NCBI GenBank assembly: GCA_035222895.1
Contig: JAVYIG010006591.1
Location: 51,186 to 115,185 of the forward strand
From: Strongylocentrotus droebachiensis
Lineage: Eukaryota > Echinodermata > Echinoidea > Camarodonta > Strongylocentrotidae
Length of the DNA: 64,000 nucleotides
Reading direction: 5' to 3'
The notes below the pieces were generated by a model. That model saw only the letters and a list, made by a program, of their open reading frames with translations, was not told the origin of the DNA and did not search any database. Both the position numbers and the translations under genes were made by a program. Positions within the stretch are counted from its first letter, which is position 1. Every line of letters begins with the position of its first letter. Of this stretch, positions 22,226-32,122 are shown in pieces.

Positions 22226-22447
22226 ACACGTCTGTAAAAACCCAATACACACACTATCAATACGCTTGCTCATCTAATAAAAGAGTATAGGTCCATTGGA
22301 TTTTATCTCATACAAGTTATACAAATAATTCAGGACTTCTGATATAATTATCCAAGATCAAAGATCACGAAATTCGTGAAATTAGTGGTGATCAAATTGG
22401 TTCAATTTTCATTTTTCCCGATTGAAGTTGAGTCGAGAGTGAGTCTA

Positions 22448-22588
22448 CTACTTCCAGGGGAAATCTTCTCCCTCGGGATCGTCCATGACTTCGTCTCTTG
22501 CCTTCGAGCAGACGATAGCTCCGGTCTCGCTATCGAGGATGATGAAGGTCGGGATTCCTTTCACGCTAAACTTCTCACCCAGCTTCTC
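22448..22588 (-). CDS. Copy C coding exon 2
   Basis: 46 codons and TAG (CTA at 22448-22450). One codon shorter than in A and B because the stop follows FPWK directly. Confidence 0.87.
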   Translation of the reverse strand, partial: EKLGEKFSVKGIPTFIILDSETGAIVCSKARDEVMDDPEGEDFPWK

Positions 22589-25046
22589 CTACAATGAAAC
22601 AAAAAGAAAATCTTATGAATATTGTGATGTTCATGACGTATTTTGTGAGAACAAGTATGAAAAATGATGTCCACCAGCAAAGGGGGAGAAATATAGCCTC
22701 TTGTTCAGTTAAGTTAGAGGGGGGAACTGAATTAAGACAAGGATTTAGAGGCGAGAACGGTAAAGCGAATCGTCTTCTTTCTCTAATAATTAAATAAAAC
22801 GTCAAAGCTTCCACGCTTCGCGCGGTAGGGGGTGAAACAGAATTCAGACAAGGATTGAGAGGCGAGAACAATAAAACGAAACGTCTTCTTTCTCTAGCGC
22901 GCTTCGCGTGCTCACTACCACCCCCCCCCCCCCTTAAATAAAATCTTAGCTACCCGCTTTTTCAGTAAAACACTACAGTAAAAGTGGAATGGGAAGAGGG
23001 GGTCAAGGCGGAAGCGGCCCCTCTTGTTAATTTAAAAATGTGTTGAAGAATGAAAAAGCGGGAATATCTCCGCGTGGTACTTTTCTAGTGGCCCACCCCC
23101 CCCCCCCTCTCTCTCTCTCTCTCTCTTGCTAACAATTTCTTTCTCCCGATCATGACTGTGCCATAATTTGTGCCAAACAGATTATTTTCCATCAAAATAA
23201 TGCAGAAAGGAATTAAACCTGAGAGGCGAAAACAAAATCTCACCCTTCCCTTCCGACGTTCCTGTTTACCCGCACCTACAGCTGCGATGATTTAAAAGCA
23301 ATGTGAGAATACTTCGCCATTAGAAAACATGCCATAATGCTCACACAAGCCTTTACTTCCTTCCTTCTCTTTCTATTTCTCTATAATAGCTCTCTTTCTC
23401 TTTCTCTTTCTCTTTCTCTTTCTCTTTCTCTTTCTCTTTCTCTTTCTCTTTCTCTTTTTCTTTCTTTTTCTCTTTCTCTATAATAGCTCTCTTTTTATCC
23501 GAATCATCGTGTGGCGCGTGTCAAACAGATGTTTGAAATTTGAGGAAAATGTAACAGCTATATATCAAAACATGCCAAACAGGCATACAAAATATATGCC
23601 ATTATACTCACTTCAACATCACATCAAAGAATGTTTTTCTCCCTCAACACAATAGACCCCCCCCCCCCCCCCCCCCGATCCAAATACGGGCATGCACTTT
23701 TACATGGACATGATGAGAGCTCATCTGAAATATTTGGTGGGGCTCATGCATGCAGGCGCGTAGCCAGGGGGGGCGGTGGGGGCGGTCGCCCCCCCCCCCC
23801 AAAAAAAAAAAAAAACGCCGGCCAAAAAAGAAAAAAGAGAGAGAAAGAGAAGAAAAAAAAGAAAGAGGAAGTAGGAAGAAAGAGGGAAAAAGAGTCGAGA
23901 ACGGTACAACGAATCGTCAAAGCTTCCGCGCTACGCGCGGGAAGGGGGAGACTGAGTTCAAATTAAGGATTAAGAGTCGGGAAAGGTACAACGAATCGCC
24001 TTCTTCCTCTAATAATTTAATGAAACGTCAAAGCTTCGCGCGAGAGGGGGGGGGGGGGGGGGAACTGAATCCAGACAGGGATTAAGAGTCGGGTAAGGTA
24101 CAACGAATCGTCTTCTTTCTCTAATTATTTAATGAAACGTCAAAGCTTCAAGCGAGAGGGGGGGGGGGGGGCTGAATTCAGACGAGGATTATGAGTCGGG
24201 AAAGGTACAACGAATCGTCTTCTTTCAAAGGGGGACTGAATATATAAGGATTAAGAGTCGGGAAAGGTTCAACGAATCGTCTCCTTTCTCTAGTAATATA
24301 ATGAAACGTCAAAGCTTCGTGCAAGAGGGGGGAAGAAACTGAATTCAGACAAGGATTACGAGTCGAGAAAGGTACAACGAATCGTCTTCTTTCAAAGGGG
24401 GACTGAATATATAAGGATTAAGAGTCGGGAAAGGTTCAACGAATCGTCTCCTTTCTCTAGTAATATAATGAAACGTCAAAGCTTCGTGCAAGAGGGGGGA
24501 GGGACTGAATTCAGACAAGGATTACGAGTCGAGAAAGGTACAACGAATCGTCTTCTTTCAAAGCTTCCGCGCTTCGCGCGGGAGGGGGGAAACTCCCCCC
24601 TCCCTGCACCCACCCCCCTAGGGAGCGCGCTTCGCGCGCCCTTAAAGTGATTCGCACGCTTCGCGTGCTCACTACCGCCCCCCCTAAAATGAAATCCTGG
24701 CTACGCGCTTGCATGCATGCATGGCCATGTTTTGCACTTCAGAACTAACCTTTCTATCTCGATCAGAGAAGGGCAGGCTTAACCATGGCATGTCTTTGAA
24801 GTAACCATCAAAGGCTCCTTGGTCCCGATCTGAGCTCACGAAGACAATCTCCAGCTTGCTTTCATTTTTCTTCGCGAAAGCCTTGTAAAACTCGGCCAGC
24901 TTCGGAGTGAACGATCGGCAAGGGGGGCACCAGTGAGCCGAAAAATAGAGACCTACGTATCTGCCAGATCCAGCGAGAGTTGATGTCGCTACTTCGGCCC
25001 CACCCGCTCCATGTAATGTTTCTCCAAACAGCTCAACAAGCGCCAT
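22448..25046 (-). CDS. Nucleoredoxin/tryparedoxin-like protein, copy C (two exons, 145 aa)
   Basis: Third member of the cluster. Exon 1 is 24750-25046 (99 codons, ends DRDRK) with WCPPC at residues 39-43. Exon 2 is 22448-22588 (46 codons plus TAG), starting [14 protein letters not shown] and ending FPWK. Phase-0 junction with GTTAGT donor and ATTGTAG acceptor. The intron of 2161 nt holds a complete hAT-like element and a truncated relative. It is the most diverged copy in the N terminus ([12 protein letters not shown]) and it lacks the GAT/CT flank of A and B, yet key residues are kept. Function as for B, by family only. Confidence 0.88.
22690..22969. mobile_element. Truncated relative of the hAT-like element at 23753
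   Basis: Two copies of the internal repeat (GAATTCAGACAAGGATTGAG, CGTCTTCTTTCTCTA) and one end related to TTAGCTACCCGC. The left end is missing. Confidence 0.6.
23391..23482. repeat. (CTTTCT)n microsatellite
   Basis: Hexamer repeats flanked on both sides by CTATAATAGCTCTCTTT. Confidence 0.9.
23753..24711. mobile_element. hAT-like MITE with internal tandem repeats and 8-bp target duplication
   Basis: Ends CAGGCGCGTAGCCAGG and inverted CAAGCGCGTAGCCAGG, flanked by CATGCATG on both sides (23745-23752 and 24712-24719). The interior has about seven diverged tandem units of roughly 110-120 bp containing GACAAGGATTACGAGTCGAG, GGTACAACGAATCGTCTTC and AACGTCAAAGCTTC. There is no transposase. It lies in the intron of copy C. 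Confidence 0.8.
24750..25046 (-). CDS. Copy C coding exon 1
   Basis: 99 codons from the ATG at 25044-25046 (plus-strand CAT). Contains [15 protein letters not shown] and [11 protein letters not shown]. The 5' UTR beyond the ATG differs from A and B. Confidence 0.9.
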
Positions 25047-25176
25047 GATCAGAGAGTGTTCGAGAGAATTATTGACTGGACGAATGTATGTATGTGTATG
25101 TGGCAGGACAACAAGTACACTACAATGGATACAGCCAGTGAGAGTCCTAATGATTGTACAGCGACTATTTGCCTTG

Positions 25177-25183
25177 CTTTATA
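25177..25183 (-). promoter_or_regulatory. Probable TATA box of copy C
   Basis: The coding strand reads CCAGGTATAAAGCAAGG. Just upstream, the coding strand has CTACGTCATCGTGG, a counterpart of the GTCATC core shared by A and B. Confidence 0.5.
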
Positions 25184-25739
25184 CCTGGGGATCAGTCCAC
25201 GATGACGTAGCAATTATTATAGGCACGCTGATTCAGACATTACGTAATGCCCTAAGAATATACATCTATTCAACTGAAACCACGTAGTCGATGCTGAAAC
25301 AAAATCAATAGTCATCGTTATTTCACTGACCTGGTACAATCATGAGGTTAGTGTTGAGCTGGCAACAAGAAAACATTCACTGGATGAGTAACGTGGAGGA
25401 TAAAGACATGTTTCTGATAATACTATCTTTCGTTTCTCAGTATAGAATATTGTAGAAAAATTGACTATTTTTTTCTTTCATGTGATTATGATTATGGATG
25501 TTTAATTTTTAAGAATCCTTTGGGACGAACTATATACAAAACATTTACTTGAGGTGTCAAACCTGCACTGTAAAAATTTGCTGTAACTCATGCAGTAAAA
25601 TACTGTGATTTACAACAGTAATATGTTGTAATAACGATTTTACGATAATTAACTGTATAAGTACGTTGCTGTACAGTATATTGCTGTAAACATCAGTGTC
25701 GTAGAGCATGGGAACAAATATCTACAGTAAGCTAGTGTA

Positions 25740-26010
25740 AAGGAGCGTGCAAAAAGCATTGTGGGATACAGCGCACATGCGCATTAGGCGGATCGGCTGC
25801 ATATGCGCGTATGCGTTGCACGTGATTGGCTCCCGCGCTAGCCCGCCACGCCGCGCCGCCATTTTTAATTTTCTGCAAAGATTTGAGCTGAGATATAGCT
25901 GAGCTGGCCGGCCTGATCCTGAGCAACGAATCTGAATCTGTTCTGTTCCTGGTCCTGATCCTCGAGCTGGGATATTGATGACCAATAAGTCAATTCCAAG
26001 GGGATCCGAG
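25740..26010 (+). promoter_or_regulatory. Promoter region and 5' non-coding exon of the zinc-finger gene
   Basis: CpG-rich island in AT-rich surroundings, with CATGCGCATTAGG, GTGATTGGCTCCCGC (inverted CCAAT) and GCCGCCATTTTTAA, but no clear TATA box. It ends in GATCCGAG followed by the donor GTAAGT at 26011. The acceptor TCTTTCTTGCAG ends at 27312. Confidence 0.5.
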
Positions 26011-27397
26011 GTAAGTTACAGATTGCCAATTATCAGAGTCATGATTTGATTTGTATCCCGCTGAAGTGAAGAATTGTCAGACTGTGGAAAGTATAGGGAT
26101 TGTGTTTGTAATTGTTCCGTCTACGGTATATGTGTACTGTACGTGCTGTGCTGTGGTGTGTGGGACAGAGTTGGTAGTGTTAGTGCAGCACATGACACTG
26201 TACTGCAGTACCAGCGTACAGTGTCACTGTCAATGCGATGCCATTGCACATGGATATGCATGCTCACGTTAAATTGGAAATGTCTAACGTCAAGACCATC
26301 AAGACTTATAACTTATAGGACACCGCACACACTACGATCGACTACAGCATCAGTCCATCATGAGCACACTGCGTGATCAGTTGAATACGCACAAGTCTAA
26401 GCTCATGTACGTCTACAGCACGTTACTGAAGAAATTACAGCAAAGTACTGGCAATCCTGCTGCATAGTGTAATTTTACTTAAAAGTTAAAATATGAAATA
26501 AAATTACAGTAAGTTACTGTAAAATTACTTAGTATTTTACTGTTACTTAGTAATTTACAGTAAGTTACTTTAAAATTACTGTAATTTACTGTAAAATTAC
26601 TGTAATTTACTTTTTTGAAGGTCGCAGCGTTGTCATAGCAACCAAATAGGCCATTCCGTAACTGGCAGTAAGTTACTGTAAAATTACTGAGTAATTACTG
26701 TAAAATTACTGTAATTTACAGTAACTTACTGCTAGTTTACAGTAAATTACAGTAATTATATTATATATTTATTTTGAGTACTTGTCTACTGCAATTCACT
26801 GTAATTTTAATTTACAGTAACTGTAGGTTATATCTACAGTAAGTTACCATCAATTTTTACTCAAAGTATCTGCCTGTAAACTTTCCTACAGTAAATCACT
26901 GCATTTCTTAGAGTAAATTGCTGTTACCGTAGGTTCTTCAAATACTAACAGTAAATTACAGTAATTTTTGTCTTTAAGGATTGAAAATTTGTTTTACAGA
27001 AATCTATTGTAGTTTCATTTACCGCAAATGAATGTTAATTTCACTTATGTAGTAACATTCATAGCCGTGAAATCAAATGTTTTTTTGCTGAAGGTTTCGC
27101 ATACAGTCATCATCAGGAGGCTCGTGACAACTGGTTATATTTGATGAATTTATGTTTTTCTTTCGATTTTCTTTTGTATTTTTTGTCCTTTATCTTTTTT
27201 TTTATTATTCATTTATCATTTAAATAACTTTTAATCTGTCAATGCTGTACATAAAAAGTTATGTGTACGTATGCATATTAAAGGTATTGTTTTCCGCTCT
27301 TCTTTCTTGCAGTATGCCATGGATTACTGCTGAAGTCACACAGTGTGCATGCTGAAACACTAATCAGACGGATGCTCTACATGGACATCATATACCC

Positions 27398-27940
27398 ATG
27401 TACGTTTGTAAGCTATGTAATCATTCTTCTGGATCATTGAAGCGGTTTTCTGAACACTTTTCAGTCCATAGAAATGTGGTGAATTTCGATTTCCCGTGTG
27501 GTGTTCCTGGCTGCAATCGAACATTCAGAAATTATTCATCCTTCAAAACCCATGTGCATAGGGATCATCAACCATTTTCAAGAAAAAAAGATGCCCAGTT
27601 TTTCTGCGTTTCTACCTGGAATTGTCCACTATGTGCTGTAAAATGTGAGGAAATCCATGACATACTTTCTCATCTTAGAGTTCATATCAAACACGGAGTT
27701 GAAATACGCTGTCCTTTTGCCAATTGCAAAAAACGTTTTTCAGTGAGGTCGTCTTTTGCGTCACATATATCAAGAGTTCACAATAAGTTAGACCAGATTC
27801 AGTTAGACTCAACTTCAAGTGAAACTGGTACTGTGTTAACTGAATCCGCCCAAGAAAATAATCAGGAGTTTCCTGGAAGACTGCACTCAAGTGACGAGGA
27901 AAGTGTGACAGATGATGAAGTAGATGTACTTGCAATTTAG
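27398..27940 (+). CDS. C2H2 zinc-finger protein of the CACTA-like element (180 aa)
   Basis: Intact ORF with four C2H2-type fingers: Cys4/Cys7/His20/His24, Cys34/Cys39/His52/His57 (GVPGCNRTF), Cys76/Cys79/His92/His96 and Cys105/Cys110/His123/His128. An acidic, Ser-rich tail follows (SDEESVTDDEVD). An in-frame TGA upstream and a splice acceptor at 27311-27312 support this start, giving a two-exon transcript with a non-coding first exon. AATAAA-type signals follow near 28003 and 28024. The N-terminal pattern resembles C2H2 domains I recall at the start of large animal CACTA-type transposase-like proteins. That link is from memory, not tested. Likely a DNA-binding protein, possibly binding the element's own repeated motifs. 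Confidence 0.75.
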   Translation: MYVCKLCNHSSGSLKRFSEHFSVHRNVVNFDFPCGVPGCNRTFRNYSSFKTHVHRDHQPFSRKKDAQFFCVSTWNCPLCAVKCEEIHDILSHLRVHIKHGVEIRCPFANCKKRFSVRSSFASHISRVHNKLDQIQLDSTSSETGTVLTESAQENNQEFPGRLHSSDEESVTDDEVDVLAI

Positions 27941-28029
27941 CATTATTTTACCTTAGTGAATTTTCATATATTTTAGTCTGTACATGCAATACACCTTTAT
28001 TTTAATAAATTTAATAAGTCATGAAATAA

Positions 28030-29298
28030 ATGAATTTGCCAAATATTAGGCCTATATTTAAGTAACCTATATTTTATTTCGACATATTTCAAGTTATATA
28101 ATAATATATTTTTTTTAAGTAACTTATATTTTATTACGATATATGTTACGTTATAGGGTAATATGTTTTTTTATCATATTTAATACGTAGCAATATTGTA
28201 GCTAAACGAATTTCATAATTTTATGTTTTCATTTTACATGTACACAAATTGATCATATTTTCTATTTTCTTTGTTCATTGTGCACATTGGTAATTCTATT
28301 TCATTAATTTCTGTATATCATGTATATTTTCTTATTGTCAAGTATGTTTTACGGTTTTTGTTATTTTGCACAGCCCCTTTGTAAACCAGCCGAGTAGCTG
28401 AATAGGGCTTTTACCGTCAATAAATCAATCAATCAATCAATTGAATGACAGCTCATGAAGTTGAAACAAGTTTCTGTGCAGAATTGGCATGTAAATGAGA
28501 CAAAAATACAGAAGAATATGAAACACGTATTAAAGATTACAAGTTTAATATAACAGAGCAACTCAAATTAAATGGGGTATTAGTTCAAAAGATAAATTAA
28601 ACAAAAATAAAGTGAGTAATGTCTTTTGGAGAGATTCTACCAGGTATAGAGAGTTTTCCTTGATTCTGCCAGGTATATGGAGACTTTTCATTGATTGTAT
28701 TCTGATAGTAGTTGTCGTTTAATAGTGGCTTTAAAGGAAGATAAAAGTGTATAAAATATGTCTTGTTTACAATTGAAGATAATTCTTTACAATAGTTTTT
28801 TACAATTAAGAATTTTAAAGTGAACATATTGTTGTCTGTTCGACAAATAATTTTTGACCCAAGAAAGTGCAGTGCCCCTAAGCCATACGTTGTGATTTAG
28901 GATATCAATGCCTTAAAGCCGCTATGTCTGCACAATTGCATGTGTTATTCTGTCGTATAATTAAATTAATGCTAGGTCGGGTGAATGATTTTTTTTAAAG
29001 CCATATTGGTTGGGATTAAGCAAGTTATGTGTATTTCAGAATTGGTATAATCTAAACAATTTTTTCAAGAATTTTTGAGATACTGGAAGGATGACTATGG
29101 GTCTGTAGATTCTTGAGTACTTGAACTTTTGCAGTTTTTAGTGGTTTTACTTGTTTTAATGTTTTACTTGATAGTTTCTCTGCAAGCATTTTCATAATGT
29201 TACACTATTTGAGAAACTTGTTTTATGGAGCGTTGATTACCCAATAAAGACTTTAATAATGATTTTTGTGTTCAGAAAGCTTGTTTTTTCCTCAAATT
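28030..29298. other. AT-rich interior of the CACTA-like element, no gene
   Basis: At 28384-28442 a GTAAACCAGCCGAGTAGC segment ends in (AATC)n, a typical 3' tail of a small retroelement nested here. No other coding signal. Confidence 0.55.
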
Positions 29299-29717
29299 AA
29301 CAGGATGATGCTGCTAATGTCAAGTTAGAATACTGTACTTATTACATTAACTTAATGTAAATGAGAGAAATAGATTAAAAAAAATAACAGGATGATACTG
29401 CTAATGTCACAGTAGAATACTGTACTTAATACATTAACTTAATGTAAATGAGAGAAATAGATAACAAAATAACAGGATGATACTGCTAATGTCACAGTAG
29501 AATACTGTACTTATTACATTAACTTAATGTAAATGAGAGAAATAGATACAAAATTAACAGGATGATACTGCTAAAGTCACAGTAGAAAAGCTGTACTTAT
29601 AACATTAACTTAATGTAAATGAGAGAAATAGATACAAAATTAACAGGATGATACTGCTAAAGTCACAGTAGAAAAGCTGTACTTATTACATTAACTTAAT
29701 GTAAATGAGAGAAATAA
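29299..29717. repeat. Tandem array, five units of 85-87 bp
   Basis: Units start at 29299, 29386, 29471, 29556 and 29642, each beginning AACAGGATGAT and containing ACTTATTACATTAACTTAAT and GTAAATGAGAGAAATAGAT. It lies in the right subterminal part of the CACTA-like element. Confidence 0.9.
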
Positions 29718-30329
29718 CATTAATTTACTGTAGAGAAAAACTTACAGTACATAACTGTAAATACATTTAAATTACTGTGAATAAAATTACATTAATTAAC
29801 TGTAAGAAGAACTTACAATAAATACTGTAACCTTATACATGAAAATTTCTTTACAGTAAGCTTACAGTATTTTAATGTCTTACAGCAAGTTACTGTTGAA
29901 AAACTTACAGGAAGTTACTGTAATGTCAAAGTTACAGTAATTTACTGTGCAACAAAGTTGCCAGTAATTTACTGTAATTTCTACAGTGAAATTTTTAACA
30001 GTGTGTCATATCACCTATTTTGGATGGAGTATACCTTTCACATTATATGTTGGTTGAACCTCGCGCAAGGGACCATGTCGTCAAAGCACATGTGCATGTA
30101 AGATTAGACATTATTTTGGGAGACTGACCTGGATTGTTTGATTCCATGGAAACGCGATTCGTTAATATTCTGAAAAAAATCTGAATGAAGGTCATCATCA
30201 ATATAATCTCTATCTGTGTCTTTATGACACTAATTTTAATCGAAGAGACCAGTTCATACATTTTATTCATACTCCTAAATCCCAAAGCTTACCAGGGCCT
30301 TGTCCGTCATTACAAAAACAAAAACATAT

Positions 30330-31063
30330 AACCACAGGTAATGTCACTCGTAACAACAGAGGATGATAGACTTTGAGAGATAAGAACAAAATCAATCCTA
30401 CTTCTGATTTTCATGTCTTTTGACATCCATGTATATTTCTTTTCCGATAGGTGGGTGTGACGCCATATATCAAGCAGGTCAAAATCATCTATAATTATTT
30501 CCATAATGGCTTTACTACATCTTGGATGGTTTTGAAATGTTTTAGGAAATTTATCATTTTTTGGCTCCACAACTGTATTGAAATCTCCTGCTATCACATA
30601 GGGTTCCTCACCATGTTCGAATAACAGAGAGTGAAAATCATCGAAGAAAAGTCTATCGTCATTGTTTGGACCATATATATATTTGCAACTGTTAACATCA
30701 TATTGTTTATTTTTTTCAATTACTACTAACATTCGCCCCTTGTCCTCCTTAAATTTATTTACAATATCAAAAGAAGCAGATGGTTTGAAAAGAATGCATA
30801 CTCCAGCACTTTCTGATGTTCCATGATTAAAAATAATTTTTGTATCCCCATTCATGTTTCCCTCTCCGTTCTGACCTTATTGTCGAGTGGGTCTCTTGTA
30901 AAAGTATTAGATGGAAGTCGAGATTTCTGATCCAATTAAAAACACATCTTCTTTTGAAATCGTTTCCCAATCCCCTCACATTCAGGGAACATCTACGAAA
31001 TCCCCCTATGACCCCCTCCCCCCTTACAGCATCTCCCTCCACTCTTTCGCTGTGGCATTCCAA
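30330..31063 (-). pseudogene. LINE endonuclease-domain fragment (L1/Tx1-like)
   Basis: The minus strand encodes an APE-type endonuclease with SLNVRGLGND, LILLQETHS, YGPNNDDRLFF, VIAGDFNTVV and SRIDFVLIS motifs in the usual order. One frameshift near 30840 splits it (EWGYKNYF against MNGDTKIIF). It stops before the SDH motif, and no reverse transcriptase follows, so it is a 3'-deleted remnant, unlike the usual 5' truncation of LINEs. Confidence 0.8.
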
Positions 31064-31796
31064 AGCATTACATAGCGAAAGAGAGGAGGAAAGTTTATCG
31101 ATTATGTTTGTATAATGACAACAAAATAGTAAGCAGTTTTTAAAGATAATAAGCTTTGCTATTATACCTTATGTTTCAAGGTTATAAGCGCATTATGCGT
31201 GGAATAAACTGTATAGTATAAATTAACAAACAGAAACTGAAACTCCCATTATAGACAGGTGTTAGAGAATGCACTTTACAAAAATGATAATAGTATTTTA
31301 CAGGTATTACAAAAATGAAACTAGATTATTACAGACTCATATTTTCACAGAATATGTAGGTCAGGCTTAGCAGTATCCGGTTTCGTTCCTTTCCCTTTTC
31401 ATATCCAAAACAATAGAGACATTTTGGTAAACGAATAGTTGAAATTGCTCTAATTCATCAATTTAAAAGTGTATTGAACTGGCAAAATTGTATTTTTACT
31501 TGAAAATGGTTACTCTGAATCTGATATCACAAAGTTATTGGCAAATAAATAGAACAGTTTCTTGAAACGAAATATTCACACGTCTTGATAGGATGACCAT
31601 AACAAGCAAAAATAGAACACGTGGAAAGGAAAATCATACAAAAAACAAAATTATACAATTACATGACCTCATCGACCCCCCCCCCCCCCCCCCCCCCATG
31701 GGTCTCAGTCAAATTTAAGACAGCGTGACCAAGAAAACGCTTATAAAGGGGTGATTTGTTTATAGATTAGACGCGGTCCGCGCGATGCCGCGTTAA

Positions 31797-32118
31797 AGGG
31801 ACTTGGTATTATTTAAACATTGTTCAGATGAGTGGTGCTAATGTAGTGAATTCAATGCTAGATGTGCAATTAAAGATAATCTGAAAGTTTGAGTGAAAAC
31901 AGACTATTATTAATGATAACAATGGGGAAAACTGATCTGATCGATTCCTTAATTCAGTAATCTCCTAACTATATATTATTACAATTTAATTTAATTTTTT
32001 GATTAGTGAATGTAAATCGTCACAAGCAATGGATTGGCTTTTTATACCATTCCAGACATTTAAGTGTTGAAAGACTATTTTAACTTTTTCATCAACCTTC
32101 AACGATAACCAAGTCACT
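31797..32118. mobile_element. T2-like MITE (GGGACTTGGT family), copy 1
   Basis: TTAA-flanked (31793-31796 and 32119-32122). Ends AGGGACTTGGTATTAT and inverted AGTGACTTGGTTATCG. The interior has ATTGTTCAGATGAG, CTGATCTGATCGATTCCTTA and CCAGACATTTA, shared with 43601 and 57454. Confidence 0.75.
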
Positions 32119-32122
32119 TTAA

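Larger units (their letters stand above)
25566..30003 (+). mobile_element. CACTA/EnSpm-like transposon carrying a C2H2 zinc-finger gene
   Basis: Ends CACTGTAAAAATTT and inverted CACTGTTAAAAATTT, flanked by TG on both sides (25564-25565 and 30004-30005). Such CACTG-type ends with 2-3 bp duplications are typical of animal EnSpm/CACTA elements. Both ends and the interval 26440-26960 are packed with TTACTGTAA and TTACAGTAA motifs. It contains an apparent promoter and a non-coding exon (to 26010), an intron 26011-27312, a zinc-finger ORF 27398-27940 and a tandem array 29299-29717. No DDE transposase core is seen, so it is probably non-autonomous or decayed. Confidence 0.7.

Noticed and set aside
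29299..29717. CRISPR-like regular repeats
   Set aside because: The units are contiguous tandem copies with no unique spacers, inside a eukaryotic transposon.
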